Shown: piece after piece, positions 18,601-29,400 of the stretch
Numbering within the stretch: the first letter of the stretch is position 1
Layout: the number at the start of each line of letters is the position of its first letter
NCBI GenBank assembly: GCA_016933045.1
Contig: JAFGBR010000050.1
Span: 1 to 64,000 of the forward strand
Origin: Marinilabiliaceae bacterium
Lineage (GTDB): Bacteria > Bacteroidota > Bacteroidia > Bacteroidales > Marinilabiliaceae
Reading direction: 5' to 3'
Length of the DNA stretch: 64,000 bases
Notes under the pieces: model-generated
Databases searched by the model: none
The model's input: the letters and a program-made list of their open reading frames with translations, nothing else
What the model was told of the DNA's origin: nothing
Position numbers and translations under genes: made by a program

Positions 18601-20253
18601 ATGAAAATTATAATTAGATATGCCATAGTGTTGTTTTTATCAGGGTTGTTATTTGCATGCTCAAAGTCTGATGAAGGAAATAATATAGATGATGTTGAAG
18701 GATTCGCAAAATTTTCAAAAACTGAGATTACAGTTTCAAGCAAAGAAGGGCTATCTAGTGCTATTTTGGTATGGGATAATGTTGAATGGGAAATAGAAAC
18801 CACAACAGAAGAAAGCTTTATTACCAACATTTCACCATCTTCGGGTGGTGAAATTGGTAATAGTGATATCACAACCATTAGCTTCACTGTGGCTGTAAAT
18901 AATTCTACAGACCTACGTTCTCAGGATATTTTTGCAGTGAACAAGTCTACCGGAGAAAAAGTAAAACTGACAATCAACCAGGAAACATTACCATTTACGG
19001 TTGTTTATACAAATACAAAGTATCAGAAGGTGTTAGGCTTTGGAGGAATGTATAATCCTGCTATTTGGTTATCATCAGAAGACCGCATTAGCACTGAAGA
19101 ACTGGCAACAATGTATGATCCTAATGGCAAGTTGCATTATTCAGTTTTACGCCTAATGATCTACCCTGATAAAACAAAATGGAGTCATGATGTTGCTGGT
19201 GCTCTACAGGCACAAAACTATGGAGCCATTATTTTTGCCTGCCCCTGGGATTGTACAGATGCATTAGCTGAAAAAAAAGATATGGATGGCAATGGGAGCT
19301 TAGATAAACATCTTCCTGAAGCAAACTACGAAGCGTATGCAAATCATCTTATTGAATATGTAAATTTCATGAAAACGAATGGCGTAAATATTTATGCCAT
19401 ATCAGTACAAAATGAACCAGATATGGATTTTACATTTTGGACTCCATCAGAAATTACCACTTTTACAGCAAACTATGGTGCAAAAATTCGAGCCTCAGGG
19501 GTCAAACTAATGTCACCTGAAGCATGTGGTTTTTCACCTGAGTATACAGATGCAGTTCTTAATTCGAGTGAAGCTTTCACTAATACCGATATAATTGTTG
19601 GGCACACCTATCAGGGATTTACCGACTTAACTAATAGTTACGTAAAACAAAGACATGATTACATCTGCAATCTTTATCCAAACATACTAGCTCCGGCAGG
19701 TAAAAGCTGGTGGATGACAGAAAAACTATTCAATTTGGGAGAAAACGAAACTGACATTAACAAACAAGAATATAAGAAATGGTCTTATAATTTAGATGCG
19801 CTTGGGTTAGAAATGCACATGTGTATGGAAGGGTATTGCAGTGCCTATATATACTGGTATCTAAAAAGGTTCTACGGCATGATTGGCGATAACGACCAAC
19901 GAAGCTCTGTTGCCGAAGGTGAAGTTATGAAAAACGGATACATTATGGGGCACTATTCAAAATATGCAACAGGCATGACACGAATTGCTGCTAATGCACC
20001 TGATAAAAACATACTTACAACTGCTTATACTAATGATAAAGATGATGAGATTACTTTAGTTGCAATAAACATAAGTGATAAACCATACGAAACATTTTTA
20101 AAAGTCCCAAAAAACGTAACCTCAAACAGTGCAATTGAAACAACCGCAGAGTACAACATGAAAAATTCAGAAACAGTATTGAGCGATGATTTCAAACATA
20201 TTAAACTTAATATATCACCAAGAAGCATTTATTCAATAAGAGTTAATTTTTAA
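18601..20253 (+). CDS. BACON domain-GH30 glycosidase, lipoprotein
   Basis: 550 residues with a lipoprotein signal (LLFACSKS). A BACON-type Ig-like domain covers about 25-130 (EWEIETTTEESFITNISPSSGG), followed by a GH30 (beta/alpha)8 domain with C-terminal beta-sandwich. The acid/base Glu is in SVQNEPDMDF and the nucleophile in WWMTEKLF. In canonical GH30_8 glucuronoxylanases the nucleophile strand reads TEHYVN and the beta7 region WYIRRSYG. Here these read TEKLFN and WYLKRFYG, so the Tyr and one Arg of the usual glucuronate-binding set appear changed. It may be a xylanase that does not depend on glucuronate. It is the last gene of the plus-strand operon, 22 bp after the GH10-like gene, and is followed by a terminator. 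Confidence 0.87.
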   Translation: MKIIIRYAIVLFLSGLLFACSKSDEGNNIDDVEGFAKFSKTEITVSSKEGLSSAILVWDNVEWEIETTTEESFITNISPSSGGEIGNSDITTISFTVAVNNSTDLRSQDIFAVNKSTGEKVKLTINQETLPFTVVYTNTKYQKVLGFGGMYNPAIWLSSEDRISTEELATMYDPNGKLHYSVLRLMIYPDKTKWSHDVAGALQAQNYGAIIFACPWDCTDALAEKKDMDGNGSLDKHLPEANYEAYANHLIEYVNFMKTNGVNIYAISVQNEPDMDFTFWTPSEITTFTANYGAKIRASGVKLMSPEACGFSPEYTDAVLNSSEAFTNTDIIVGHTYQGFTDLTNSYVKQRHDYICNLYPNILAPAGKSWWMTEKLFNLGENETDINKQEYKKWSYNLDALGLEMHMCMEGYCSAYIYWYLKRFYGMIGDNDQRSSVAEGEVMKNGYIMGHYSKYATGMTRIAANAPDKNILTTAYTNDKDDEITLVAINISDKPYETFLKVPKNVTSNSAIETTAEYNMKNSETVLSDDFKHIKLNISPRSIYSIRVNF

Positions 20254-20311
20254 TTATACAAACATTAAGAAACAATCATTCTATAAAAAATTTGTGTTAG
20301 TATTTTAGTTC

Positions 20312-20343
20312 AAAGGTTGCTTTTTTGGGCAACCTTTTGTTCT
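20312..20343 (+). terminator. Intrinsic terminator after the xylan operon
   Basis: A 9-bp stem AAAGGTTGC / GCAACCTTT encloses an 8-nt T-rich loop and is followed by T-rich sequence. It separates the end of the GH115-to-GH30 operon from the regulator gene. Confidence 0.8.
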
Positions 20344-20377
20344 ATATTAAACTCAAAAGTAATTGTGAAAAAATGTA

Positions 20378-20385
20378 TAAATTTG
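20378..20385 (+). promoter_or_regulatory. Putative -7 box of the HTCS gene (TAAATTTG)
   Basis: TAAATTTG matches TAnnTTTG, 33 nt before the preferred start codon at 20419. No good -33 element is seen, so this is tentative. Confidence 0.4.
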
Positions 20386-20418
20386 GTATAATTATATAAT
20401 CTTTATTACTTGAAACAC

Positions 20419-23400
20419 ATGAAGATATTTAAATTATTTTTTTTTACCCAAAGTGTTTATAACAATAGAATACTTGCATACGTGATATTTTCATTTATCT
20501 CTTTTTTTAATGCACATGCAGAGTTTTCCAGTTTAAAATACCGAAAAGTAACATCAAATAATTTACTATCTCATACAGCTGTAGAATGTATTGTGCGCGA
20601 TAGCACAGGCTTTATTTGGGTTGGAACCCGAGATGGATTAAACCGCTACGATGGCTACCAATACCAAACATACAAATACAATCCTGATGACCCCAACTCT
20701 ATATCGAATAATGAAATAAGTTGTCTTGCCATTCAAAATAATTACTTATGGATTGGAACCAGAGGAGGAGGTATTAACCGTTTAAATCTATTAACAGGAA
20801 AAAATAGTCGGTACAACTACGACTCATTTGACGGAATGATAAAACACATGGCCATTGATAAAAATGGCTATGTATGGATTGCAACCTCTATTGGACTACT
20901 TAAATATATTGACGACAATAAAAACGGTTATTTCAAAAACATGACAGCGAAAGCTGTTTTTCGAAAAGAAACAAATGAACCTTTCATACCCAAAGCTGGT
21001 AATATTGCTGTAAAGGTTATATACCCAACAAAATCGGGTGATTTGTTAATTGGTGCTGATGCAGGTATTTTTAATTATCATATAAACTCTGGAATTTTTA
21101 AAATTCTTGATTCTGAATTAGAAAATATTGAAACAATAACAGCAATTAATGAAGATATGAACGGTGCATATTGGATTGGCTGTTACGATGGATTAATTAA
21201 GGTAACGCCCCAAGTTAAAGAAGAAAATTTCATAATTGAAAGCTACAACTCATCGTTAAAAAAACCTTACTATCTTAAAAATAACCGAGTTGAAGACATA
21301 GAAGTTGATTCCAAAGGAAAAATATGGGTTGCTCTTCATGGAGAGGGATTATTATCAATTAATAACCAAAAGTTTAGCTACTTTAACGATGCCATTAATG
21401 ACAAATATGTTATAAATATTATTAACGATTTATTTTTTGATAAAACAGGTATTCTGTGGATAGGTTCAGAAAACGAATCGCTAGTAAATATAAATTTACT
21501 AAGTAGTGGAATAAAAACAATTGAACCAAAAATCAAAAACAACTCAGATAAGTATCAATTAAGCACAATTTCACTAAAAAACAATCAGCTACTTACAGGA
21601 ACTTTTGGCCGTGGAATAGAACAATTTACCTTTAAAGATGGCAGATTGACTTATTCAAAAAATATTTCAATTACTAGTTACAAAGGAACAGGATGGAGCA
21701 ACGAAATTAAAGAACTTTTATTTGATGATGATATATGGATTGGTTTTGATGATACCAGGTTGATAAAATACTCATTTAACGGAGATGTTAATTATTACGA
21801 TACATGGGGATTTATTTTTGCATTAATGGAAGATTCACATAACAATATTTGGTATGGTACATGGGGAAATGGAATAGGCTATGTTAATAAAGAAACCGGA
21901 ATTATTGAAAGATATGTAAATTCGCAAAATAAAACATTAGGTATAAGCAGCAATGTAATTTTATCCTTAATAGAATCATCAACAGGTGACTTACTTGTAG
22001 GAACTAAAGGCGGTGGCATAAACATTGCTCCAATAAAAAACATAATTGACTGCAATAAAAATTTCACTGTTTTTTTACATGACCCTACAAATAAAAATTC
22101 AATCTCACACAACGATGTGTATGACATATTTGAATCCAAATCGGGAGAAATATGGATTGGCACAGGACGAGGAATTAATAAATTAATACCAAAAGAAGGA
22201 TATTCCTTATCAGAATCGATATTGAACAAAGCCGTTCGCTTTATTCAATACACCGAAAAAGATGGACTTCCTGGTGGTATTGTATATTCGATATGCGAAG
22301 ATGGCAATGGTGATTTATGGTTAGGGACAAACAGAGGGGTATGTAAGGTTTCCTTTAATGATGAAAAAATAACTGTTTATAATAATAACGATGAATTTCC
22401 TTCAAATAGCTTTGAAAACAACAATTTAATATACGACCCCCAAAGCGGATTCCTTTTTTTTAGCAGCCACGATAAAATCACATATTTTCATCCCGACAGC
22501 CTGTTTATTGACCGAAGAGAAAACATGGTGCATTTTACCGGACTTGAAATACAAAACCATAAAATCGAACCCGGAGAAACATACAATGGGAGGATTATTA
22601 TGGAAAAAGACATTTTTGACATCAATAAACTTGAATTTAAATATTTCGAAAAACTAATATCATTTGAATTTTCGGCATTGCAGCATTCTGCATCAAACAG
22701 AGTTAGATATGCATATCGATTGGTTGGCTTCAACGATGACTGGATTGAAACCGAAAATGTAAGTCGTAAAATCACTTATACAAATCTGAACCCAGGAAAT
22801 TATAGTTTACAAGTTAAGGCAAGTAAAAATGATGGAAACTGGTCTAACAGCATCGCAGAGTTACAAATTAAAGTTTTACCCCCTTTTTGGCTAACTATAT
22901 GGGCTTATATACTATATTTTATTATTACTATAAGTTTATTACTTGTATTCAGACGTTATTCTGTTATTGCTGTTGAACAAAAAAATAAATTAAAAATTAA
23001 AGAGATTGAACACAGAAAAGAAACTGAAATTGCCGAAGCCAAAATACGTTTCTTTACAAATGTATCTCACGAAATCAGAACTCCTTTAACCCTCATATAT
23101 GAACCTTTAAAACAATTATTTGCATCAGGTGAACTAACTAATGGAGCCAATGATCTTGCTCAAATTGTAATGCGTAACATGAAACGATTACTCAATCAGG
23201 TAAACCAACTGTTAGAACTTCGAAAAATTGATGAATGTGGATACACCTTAAAACACACCCAATTTCCATTAAAAGAGCTATTTACGAAAGTTATTTATGA
23301 ATTCGAGGCTCTTATCAAGAAAAAAAATACCATAATCGCTAATAACATTTCCGATTCATTAATGATTGTAGCCGATCGACAAATGCTTGATACAGTAATC

Positions 23401-24600
23401 TACAATCTGATATCAAACGCCTTGAAATTCATATCATCTCAAAATGGAAAATTGATTTTTGAAGCTGTAACTAATGCCGATGATAATGATGTAAAAAAAG
23501 ATTTCGTAAAAATTTTAATCAGTGATAACGGGCCCGGAATATCAGAGGATGAAATCGAAAATGTATTCGATTATTTTTATCAAACAAAAAATGTAGAAAA
23601 AGCTAACATCGGGGGTACCGGTATCGGACTGGCAATAGTTAAAGAATATATTAAACTTCACGATGGTACAATATCAGTTAAAAACAATCGTGATGAAGGA
23701 TGTTGTTTCGAAATCATGTTACCACTAAACAAAAAGCCAGTTATTCAAGAAGATACTAATCCTATTATCGAGAAATCTTCTGGAAATATTGATATCTTAT
23801 TATCAAACTTAAAAAATGAAACAAATGATAGTGAAAGCAGTATGGGAATGGTTATAATTGAAGACGATGTTGATTTAGGCACCTACTTAACAACAATTTT
23901 TAGTAGTCAGTTCAATGTAACTCATTTCACTGACGGAAAGAAAGCCTCGGGAAAAATAGCCGAGTTATCGCCTGACATTATAATTTGCGACCTGATGTTA
24001 CCTGGCATGAATGGGTTAGAACTTACAGCATTTTTAAAAGAAAACATTGAAACTAGTCATATCCCAATCATCATGCTAACCGCTAAAGCCGAAGATGAAA
24101 GTAGAGTCAAAGGATTACAGCATGGTGCCGACAGCTATCTTACAAAACCATTTAATACAGATATTCTAATAGCACAGGTTGATTCCATTATTAAATCACG
24201 CAAGGCATTTAAAGAAAAATTTGGCACCCAAATGGTTTTAGAACCATCGCAAGATATTATTGTACCAAGAGATGAAAAGTTTTTACATAAAATAATGGCA
24301 ATTACCGAAGATCGATTATCCGATTCATCATTCGAAGTAACTGATATAGTTAAAGAGATGGGAATGAGCCACACGCTTCTGCTAAAAAAATTCAAAGCCT
24401 TAACCGGATTATCATTAGTTGAGTTTGTACGGTCAATGCGCTTAAAAAAAGCAAAACAACTATTTAAGCAAGATAAATTTTTTGTAGCTGATGTTGCATA
24501 TATGGTTGGTTTTTCAGACCCAAAATACTTTAGCAAATGCTTTACCAAGGAGGTCGGACAAAGTCCAACTGATTATATAAAACAATTTCACTCCGAATAG
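20419..24600 (+). CDS. Hybrid two-component system (HTCS) sensor/regulator of the xylan locus
   Basis: 1393 residues from the ATG at 20419; a TTG three codons upstream is less likely. After an N-terminal membrane/signal segment come two seven-bladed periplasmic beta-propellers of Reg_prop repeats (GFIWVGTRDGLNRYDG and many similar, about 40-690). A Y_Y_Y domain (about 740-815), one transmembrane helix (about 820-845) and a histidine kinase with NVSHEIRTPLTL (His near 883) follow, then an ATPase with SDNGPGISEDE and GGTGIGLAI. A receiver domain with IICDLMLPGMNG (Asp near 1190) and a C-terminal AraC-type HTH (about 1290-1390, VGFSDPKYFSKCFTKEVGQSP) complete it. The family senses oligosaccharides in the periplasm and activates polysaccharide loci. 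It is the likely ligand of the operator copies in this window. Confidence 0.96.
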   Translation: MKIFKLFFFTQSVYNNRILAYVIFSFISFFNAHAEFSSLKYRKVTSNNLLSHTAVECIVRDSTGFIWVGTRDGLNRYDGYQYQTYKYNPDDPNSISNNEISCLAIQNNYLWIGTRGGGINRLNLLTGKNSRYNYDSFDGMIKHMAIDKNGYVWIATSIGLLKYIDDNKNGYFKNMTAKAVFRKETNEPFIPKAGNIAVKVIYPTKSGDLLIGADAGIFNYHINSGIFKILDSELENIETITAINEDMNGAYWIGCYDGLIKVTPQVKEENFIIESYNSSLKKPYYLKNNRVEDIEVDSKGKIWVALHGEGLLSINNQKFSYFNDAINDKYVINIINDLFFDKTGILWIGSENESLVNINLLSSGIKTIEPKIKNNSDKYQLSTISLKNNQLLTGTFGRGIEQFTFKDGRLTYSKNISITSYKGTGWSNEIKELLFDDDIWIGFDDTRLIKYSFNGDVNYYDTWGFIFALMEDSHNNIWYGTWGNGIGYVNKETGIIERYVNSQNKTLGISSNVILSLIESSTGDLLVGTKGGGINIAPIKNIIDCNKNFTVFLHDPTNKNSISHNDVYDIFESKSGEIWIGTGRGINKLIPKEGYSLSESILNKAVRFIQYTEKDGLPGGIVYSICEDGNGDLWLGTNRGVCKVSFNDEKITVYNNNDEFPSNSFENNNLIYDPQSGFLFFSSHDKITYFHPDSLFIDRRENMVHFTGLEIQNHKIEPGETYNGRIIMEKDIFDINKLEFKYFEKLISFEFSALQHSASNRVRYAYRLVGFNDDWIETENVSRKITYTNLNPGNYSLQVKASKNDGNWSNSIAELQIKVLPPFWLTIWAYILYFIITISLLLVFRRYSVIAVEQKNKLKIKEIEHRKETEIAEAKIRFFTNVSHEIRTPLTLIYEPLKQLFASGELTNGANDLAQIVMRNMKRLLNQVNQLLELRKIDECGYTLKHTQFPLKELFTKVIYEFEALIKKKNTIIANNISDSLMIVADRQMLDTVIYNLISNALKFISSQNGKLIFEAVTNADDNDVKKDFVKILISDNGPGISEDEIENVFDYFYQTKNVEKANIGGTGIGLAIVKEYIKLHDGTISVKNNRDEGCCFEIMLPLNKKPVIQEDTNPIIEKSSGNIDILLSNLKNETNDSESSMGMVIIEDDVDLGTYLTTIFSSQFNVTHFTDGKKASGKIAELSPDIIICDLMLPGMNGLELTAFLKENIETSHIPIIMLTAKAEDESRVKGLQHGADSYLTKPFNTDILIAQVDSIIKSRKAFKEKFGTQMVLEPSQDIIVPRDEKFLHKIMAITEDRLSDSSFEVTDIVKEMGMSHTLLLKKFKALTGLSLVEFVRSMRLKKAKQLFKQDKFFVADVAYMVGFSDPKYFSKCFTKEVGQSPTDYIKQFHSE

Positions 24601-24719
24601 TAGTTAGTTATACTATTAAACATGAAAAAGCAACCTATTTTGATCCTTAATCCATAAAGAAACAGATTGAGAATTAACTTTTTGATTCATTGTATTAATG
24701 TAAAATTTTAAAAAAAAAT

Positions 24720-26336
24720 ATGAAATGTATCTTTAAAATACTTATATGCCTTTTATCAATGTCGGCCTTTTCACAAAGCACAGTTGTTGTTGATATTAAT
24801 ACAAAGCAACAGACCATAGAAGGCTTTGGTGCTGCATTAGCATATTATGAAAATTGGTTAACTGCACATCCTAACAAAAATGAAATTTACGAAGTTATAT
24901 TTAATGAGTTGAGTTTAGATATTCTTCGGGTAAGAAATGCATATGATTACGATCCTGACATGATTAACAGGGTAAAAGAATTTTATAATGCAGCAAAAAA
25001 TTCACTTGGCCATCCAATAAAATTGTTATCAACTTCGTGGGGGCCACCGGCTTATTTGAAATCAAACAACGACCGTAACAATGGGGGTACACTAAAATAT
25101 GCTGTAAATGGAGGAACTGTAAAATTTGATTATTCCGGATTTGCAAATTGGTGGAATGGAGCTTTAGATGAATATAAAAACAACGGAATTTATCCCGATT
25201 ATATTAGTTTGCAAAACGAACCCGATTTTAAAGCGATATATGAATCTTGCTTGCTGAGCCCGGCAGAAAAGATTAATTCAACCGACACTATTGCCGGTTA
25301 TAATAAAGCCCTTGAAGCCATTTACAATATGGTTCAACAACGACAAGAAAAACCAAAAATTCTTGGACCCGAGACAATTGGTATTGGCTATAATACAGTT
25401 CAAAACTATATTAATGTCTTAAATACGTCGTACTTGTATGGAATTGCCCATCACCTGTATCATGGAGTAGATAAAAACAACCCCTGGATTAGTACAGAGT
25501 TTGGTGATGTGGGTAATTTGCACAAAGAACTGCCACATTTTCAAACAGAGTTCTGTGGTGGAGATTGGTTTTCACTGGCAGGATTGATATATAAATCGAT
25601 GAACGATGAAAACGCAGTTGCATACTTTTATTGGGATTTAATATGGGATGGCGCAGGCCTTGTTAGTATTGAATTTCCGTGGGATAAAAGCCGATGGAAT
25701 ACAGAAAAGGGATATACGAAAACAAAAAACTATTATGCGTTTAAGCAGTTTTCGGCATTTGTACATCCCCAATGGACAAGAGTAAATAGTAATACTGAAA
25801 GTGAAAACATAAAAGCATTGGCATTTATTAATCCTGCAAAAGATTCGATGTCGTTACTATTAATAAATCGATCTGAAACTGCTGATTTAGATATTAACAT
25901 AGCTACATCAGGCTTTAACTATAATAAAGCTGCTGTATATGAAACATCTGAAAGTGAAGATTGTAAATACCTGGGATTATTGGCAGATCCAAACTATACT
26001 TTGCCAAAAAGATCAATTACAACTATTCAGTTAACACATAATAATACATCAAATATTTCAGATATTAATCACAGCAAGTACAAGCCACATGTGTTTCCAA
26101 ATCCTGTAATAAATGAAGCAATTATAAAGTTGTCAAAAAAAAATGTCAGATATGAATTTGTATCTATTATTGATATAAAAGGCAACATTATTAAAAAACA
26201 AAAGCTAACTAAAATAAACCCTACCCACGGGTATGTTATTGATTGTGCCGGATTTAATAATGGCTTATATTTCTTCGTTTTAGAATCGGCTACCGGCGAA
26301 AAACAAGTTGAAAAATTTATTATTGACAGAGATTAA
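24720..26336 (+). CDS. GH30 family glycosidase with T9SS C-terminal sorting domain
   Basis: 538 residues. The signal peptide ends at MSAFSQ. The GH30 domain (about 25-440) opens with QTIEGFGAALAYYENWL, has its acid/base Glu in SLQNEPDFKAIYES and its nucleophile in FQTEFCGGDW. The last ~85 residues (VFPNPVINEAIIKLSK through NGLYFFVLES and EKQVEKFIID) form a T9SS type A sorting domain. The enzyme should therefore be secreted or surface-attached through type IX secretion, unlike the two GH30 lipoproteins of this locus. It is likely xylan-active from its context, and the subfamily is unsure. It lies 119 bp after the HTCS gene, followed by a bidirectional terminator. Confidence 0.88.
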   Translation: MKCIFKILICLLSMSAFSQSTVVVDINTKQQTIEGFGAALAYYENWLTAHPNKNEIYEVIFNELSLDILRVRNAYDYDPDMINRVKEFYNAAKNSLGHPIKLLSTSWGPPAYLKSNNDRNNGGTLKYAVNGGTVKFDYSGFANWWNGALDEYKNNGIYPDYISLQNEPDFKAIYESCLLSPAEKINSTDTIAGYNKALEAIYNMVQQRQEKPKILGPETIGIGYNTVQNYINVLNTSYLYGIAHHLYHGVDKNNPWISTEFGDVGNLHKELPHFQTEFCGGDWFSLAGLIYKSMNDENAVAYFYWDLIWDGAGLVSIEFPWDKSRWNTEKGYTKTKNYYAFKQFSAFVHPQWTRVNSNTESENIKALAFINPAKDSMSLLLINRSETADLDINIATSGFNYNKAAVYETSESEDCKYLGLLADPNYTLPKRSITTIQLTHNNTSNISDINHSKYKPHVFPNPVINEAIIKLSKKNVRYEFVSIIDIKGNIIKKQKLTKINPTHGYVIDCAGFNNGLYFFVLESATGEKQVEKFIIDRD

Positions 26337-26354
26337 AAAATATCATAAGTTTTA

Positions 26355-26395
26355 AAAAATGGAGAATCACCTAAATCGGTTATTCTCCATTTTTG
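26355..26395. terminator. Bidirectional intrinsic terminator
   Basis: A long inverted repeat, AAAATGGAGAAT / ATTCTCCATTTT, has an A-run before and a T-run after it, so it works in both directions. It lies between the converging GH30 (plus) and GH98 (minus) genes. Confidence 0.88.
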
Positions 26396-26420
26396 TTTGA
26401 ATTGCAACTATTCCAAACAG

Positions 26421-29400
26421 TTATTTCTGAAATATCATCTTCTTAGTAGCTATAAAATCTCCTGTCTGCAAGCTGTAAAAAAAGATACCACCTGACAATC
26501 CTTTGGGTTTCCAGATAACATCATAATCTCCAGAAACCTGATATTGATTAACCAATGTTTCAACAATACGTCCGTTTACATCAAAAACTCTTAAACAAAC
26601 ATTACCCGATAAATTTATCCTATATGTAATTGTAGTTGAATTAGTGAAAGGATTTGGATAATTATCCAATAATTTACAATTAACCTTTTCAACTTCATTT
26701 ACACCAACAGAACCACAATTAGTAGCCTCACTACCAAAGCCTTCAGGTAAATTAGAAAATTTTGTAACATATACTTTATCTAATTTGGCTCCATCTTCGC
26801 GATAGCCTATTGTAAGTGTGTGTTCTCCTTCTGTCAAATTAAAATCTCCAAATTTGTACCATGTCCAACCACTACTTGCTGAACCTGCCAATCCGTTATG
26901 CGTACTAAAGGATCCATTATCCATTTTCAAGAAAAATGAATCATCATCGTACGTAGGGCAATATATACGGCCATAAACCGAATAGCTGGCTTCAGACACC
27001 AACGAAAAATTGAATTTAACCAGCCCATCATCCGTTGCAGGAGCCGTTGATATATTACCTAAGCCGTTTATTGTTGCAATGTAGTAATCTTTTGATGCTT
27101 GAGGATCGTTTAATACATTCCATGAACTACCTACTAAAGCACATTCTGCTTCAAGCCATATATCAGATATTCCATAGTCCCATTCAAATATGGTGATAGT
27201 AACGTTATCTGAATCTGTTGCACCCTCATTATCTGTTACTGTGAGGGTAATTACATGCTCCCCAACAGAAAGATTTAATATTGGATTTACTCCTGTAGCA
27301 ATTTGACTACCTCCTTCGATCCATACATAAGACTGTATAGATCCATCTAAATCAATACTGCCAAAACTTTCAAGAGCTATAGTTTCAACACCACTCTTGT
27401 TACTATTAATAATTGTTTTGTCTAAACCAGCATAAGCCAGCGGTGACTGATTAAATGCAGTACCACCATTACTACCTGGATTTACAACAATATTATCGAA
27501 ATAAAGAGATTGTGGCAATGTGGCATTGGCTTTATACTCTACCACATTTACACCTTCAACAAGTACTACCGACTGACTATTTACCACCCAATTACTAAGT
27601 GTTGTAGTTTGCGTAAATAATGGTGTGGCCACTTTTGCACCATTTACATACAAATCGATGGTATTAATATCGGCTCCAGTAACAGCATACCTGGTTTCAA
27701 GGGTGTAAGTACCGGCATTTAAAACCGATATGTAATCTCTCACACTTGCTGTTGAACTTGTGCCAAATTGAATGTATCCTTGTCCGGTATAGTTGCGAAT
27801 ATTTTCACTAGCTCCATTTTTAATAACTCCAAAAATATTTTTATAATCGAAAGTCTCAGCTTCGTACTGTCTTGGACCAATATAAGCATCAGGACTAACA
27901 GGAGTATTAATATTAGCATTTTGGAATTCTGTTAATCGACCCATTGCAATTCCTGAACAGTTCAACCGGATATCAACCGGTCCATTATGATTAATGGTTA
28001 AAGTGAATATTCCGCCAGACCAATCTTTTCCAACCTCACTCTTTTGGTTATCTGCTCTTTCTGTAAGAGTATAAGTAGGTTCTGACGTACTCCCGTATAT
28101 TTTAATGACATTAGTCTTTAAACCGGAATTAAGTATATCATCGAAATTACTCAGATATATTGTCAAATAATCAGAATATTCTTTTATAACACCTGCCGTA
28201 TATTGCGAATAATTAAGCTCCATACGGTCGCAGGTATTGTATTTGAAAGGAATGCTTGCACTTGCTGCTTGTCCGGTTTTAAAAGGATTATATGTAACCC
28301 ATCCATTCTCATGGCGTCCTGCATATAAATCACCGCTATACTCCACAGGAAAAAGAGCATTTAAATCATTGACCTTTGCTGAAACAGTTGGCCACAAAGA
28401 AGAATATATTGACTTATTTATTTTAGCCTGAAATGAATTAGCTGTTTCATCTACTAACTGGTAAACCGTAGGTATAGTTGGATATCGTCCGGTTTTCTTA
28501 AAGAAATTAAAATTTTCGCCAAGGTTGCCATCACCATCCATTCGATAAAGCCCCTCAAACAAACTGGCTGGCGAACTGTAAATATCATCACTGCTACCGG
28601 CACTAACATTATTTATAATTACAACTTTTGTGCGGTCAATAACTTCCTGACGGTTGGGTATTCTAACAGTTCCATCCAGTACTTTTCGGAAAAGATCAAC
28701 ACTGACTTTATCGAACTGAGGAAATGTTTCCCAATTTCTCGTAAAATACCCATCTGTTGTTGAAACAGCATTAACTTCTTTGAAACAATGAGTCCAAATA
28801 AGCTCCGGTCCGTCAATTACAGTTTGTCCTGTAAGCATAACATGTTCAAGAAAAGGTGCTCCACTGGTAGCCATTGTAAAATTTTGATTGACATTACCAT
28901 CTTTATCTGTCCAACCGCTGTCATCGTAACGTAAAGCATAATTTCCACTGTACCCTGAAAGATAGGCTCCCAAACACAAACTTTCCATATCTGACTGATA
29001 GCTCTTAAATGTGTACTTTTCACTCAGGATATAGTTTTTAGTATATTTGGCACAGGCAGTTGCAAATGTGGCATTACGCTTTACCATTGCTATTGGATTG
29101 ATATTTGGAATGTATTTATTGCCACACCAGCTAACCACCAAGTACCCTCCATATTTATCGGAAAGCTCCAGTAGTTTTGTAAAATGTGAAATTCTGTCTT
29201 CCCAACTAATTGCCAATGGGTCAGAATCACCATATCCCCAAGACTGTTCCGCATAGTTAAAACCAATCAAGTTGGGATAAGTATTAAATAAATCTTCGTA
29301 AATAGTCATATCATTGTCAGGCAGCCTGCTGTAGGCTCCACTTGACGGCTGAATCACAGCCCACATCCTGTTTTCGGCACAAGTTCTCAACCATGACTTC

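Noticed and set aside
24601-24719. Operator-like strings (TTAATCCATAAAG, TTAATGTAAAAT) before the T9SS GH30 gene
   Set aside because: Neither has the CCCCC end nor a -7 box at the right distance.
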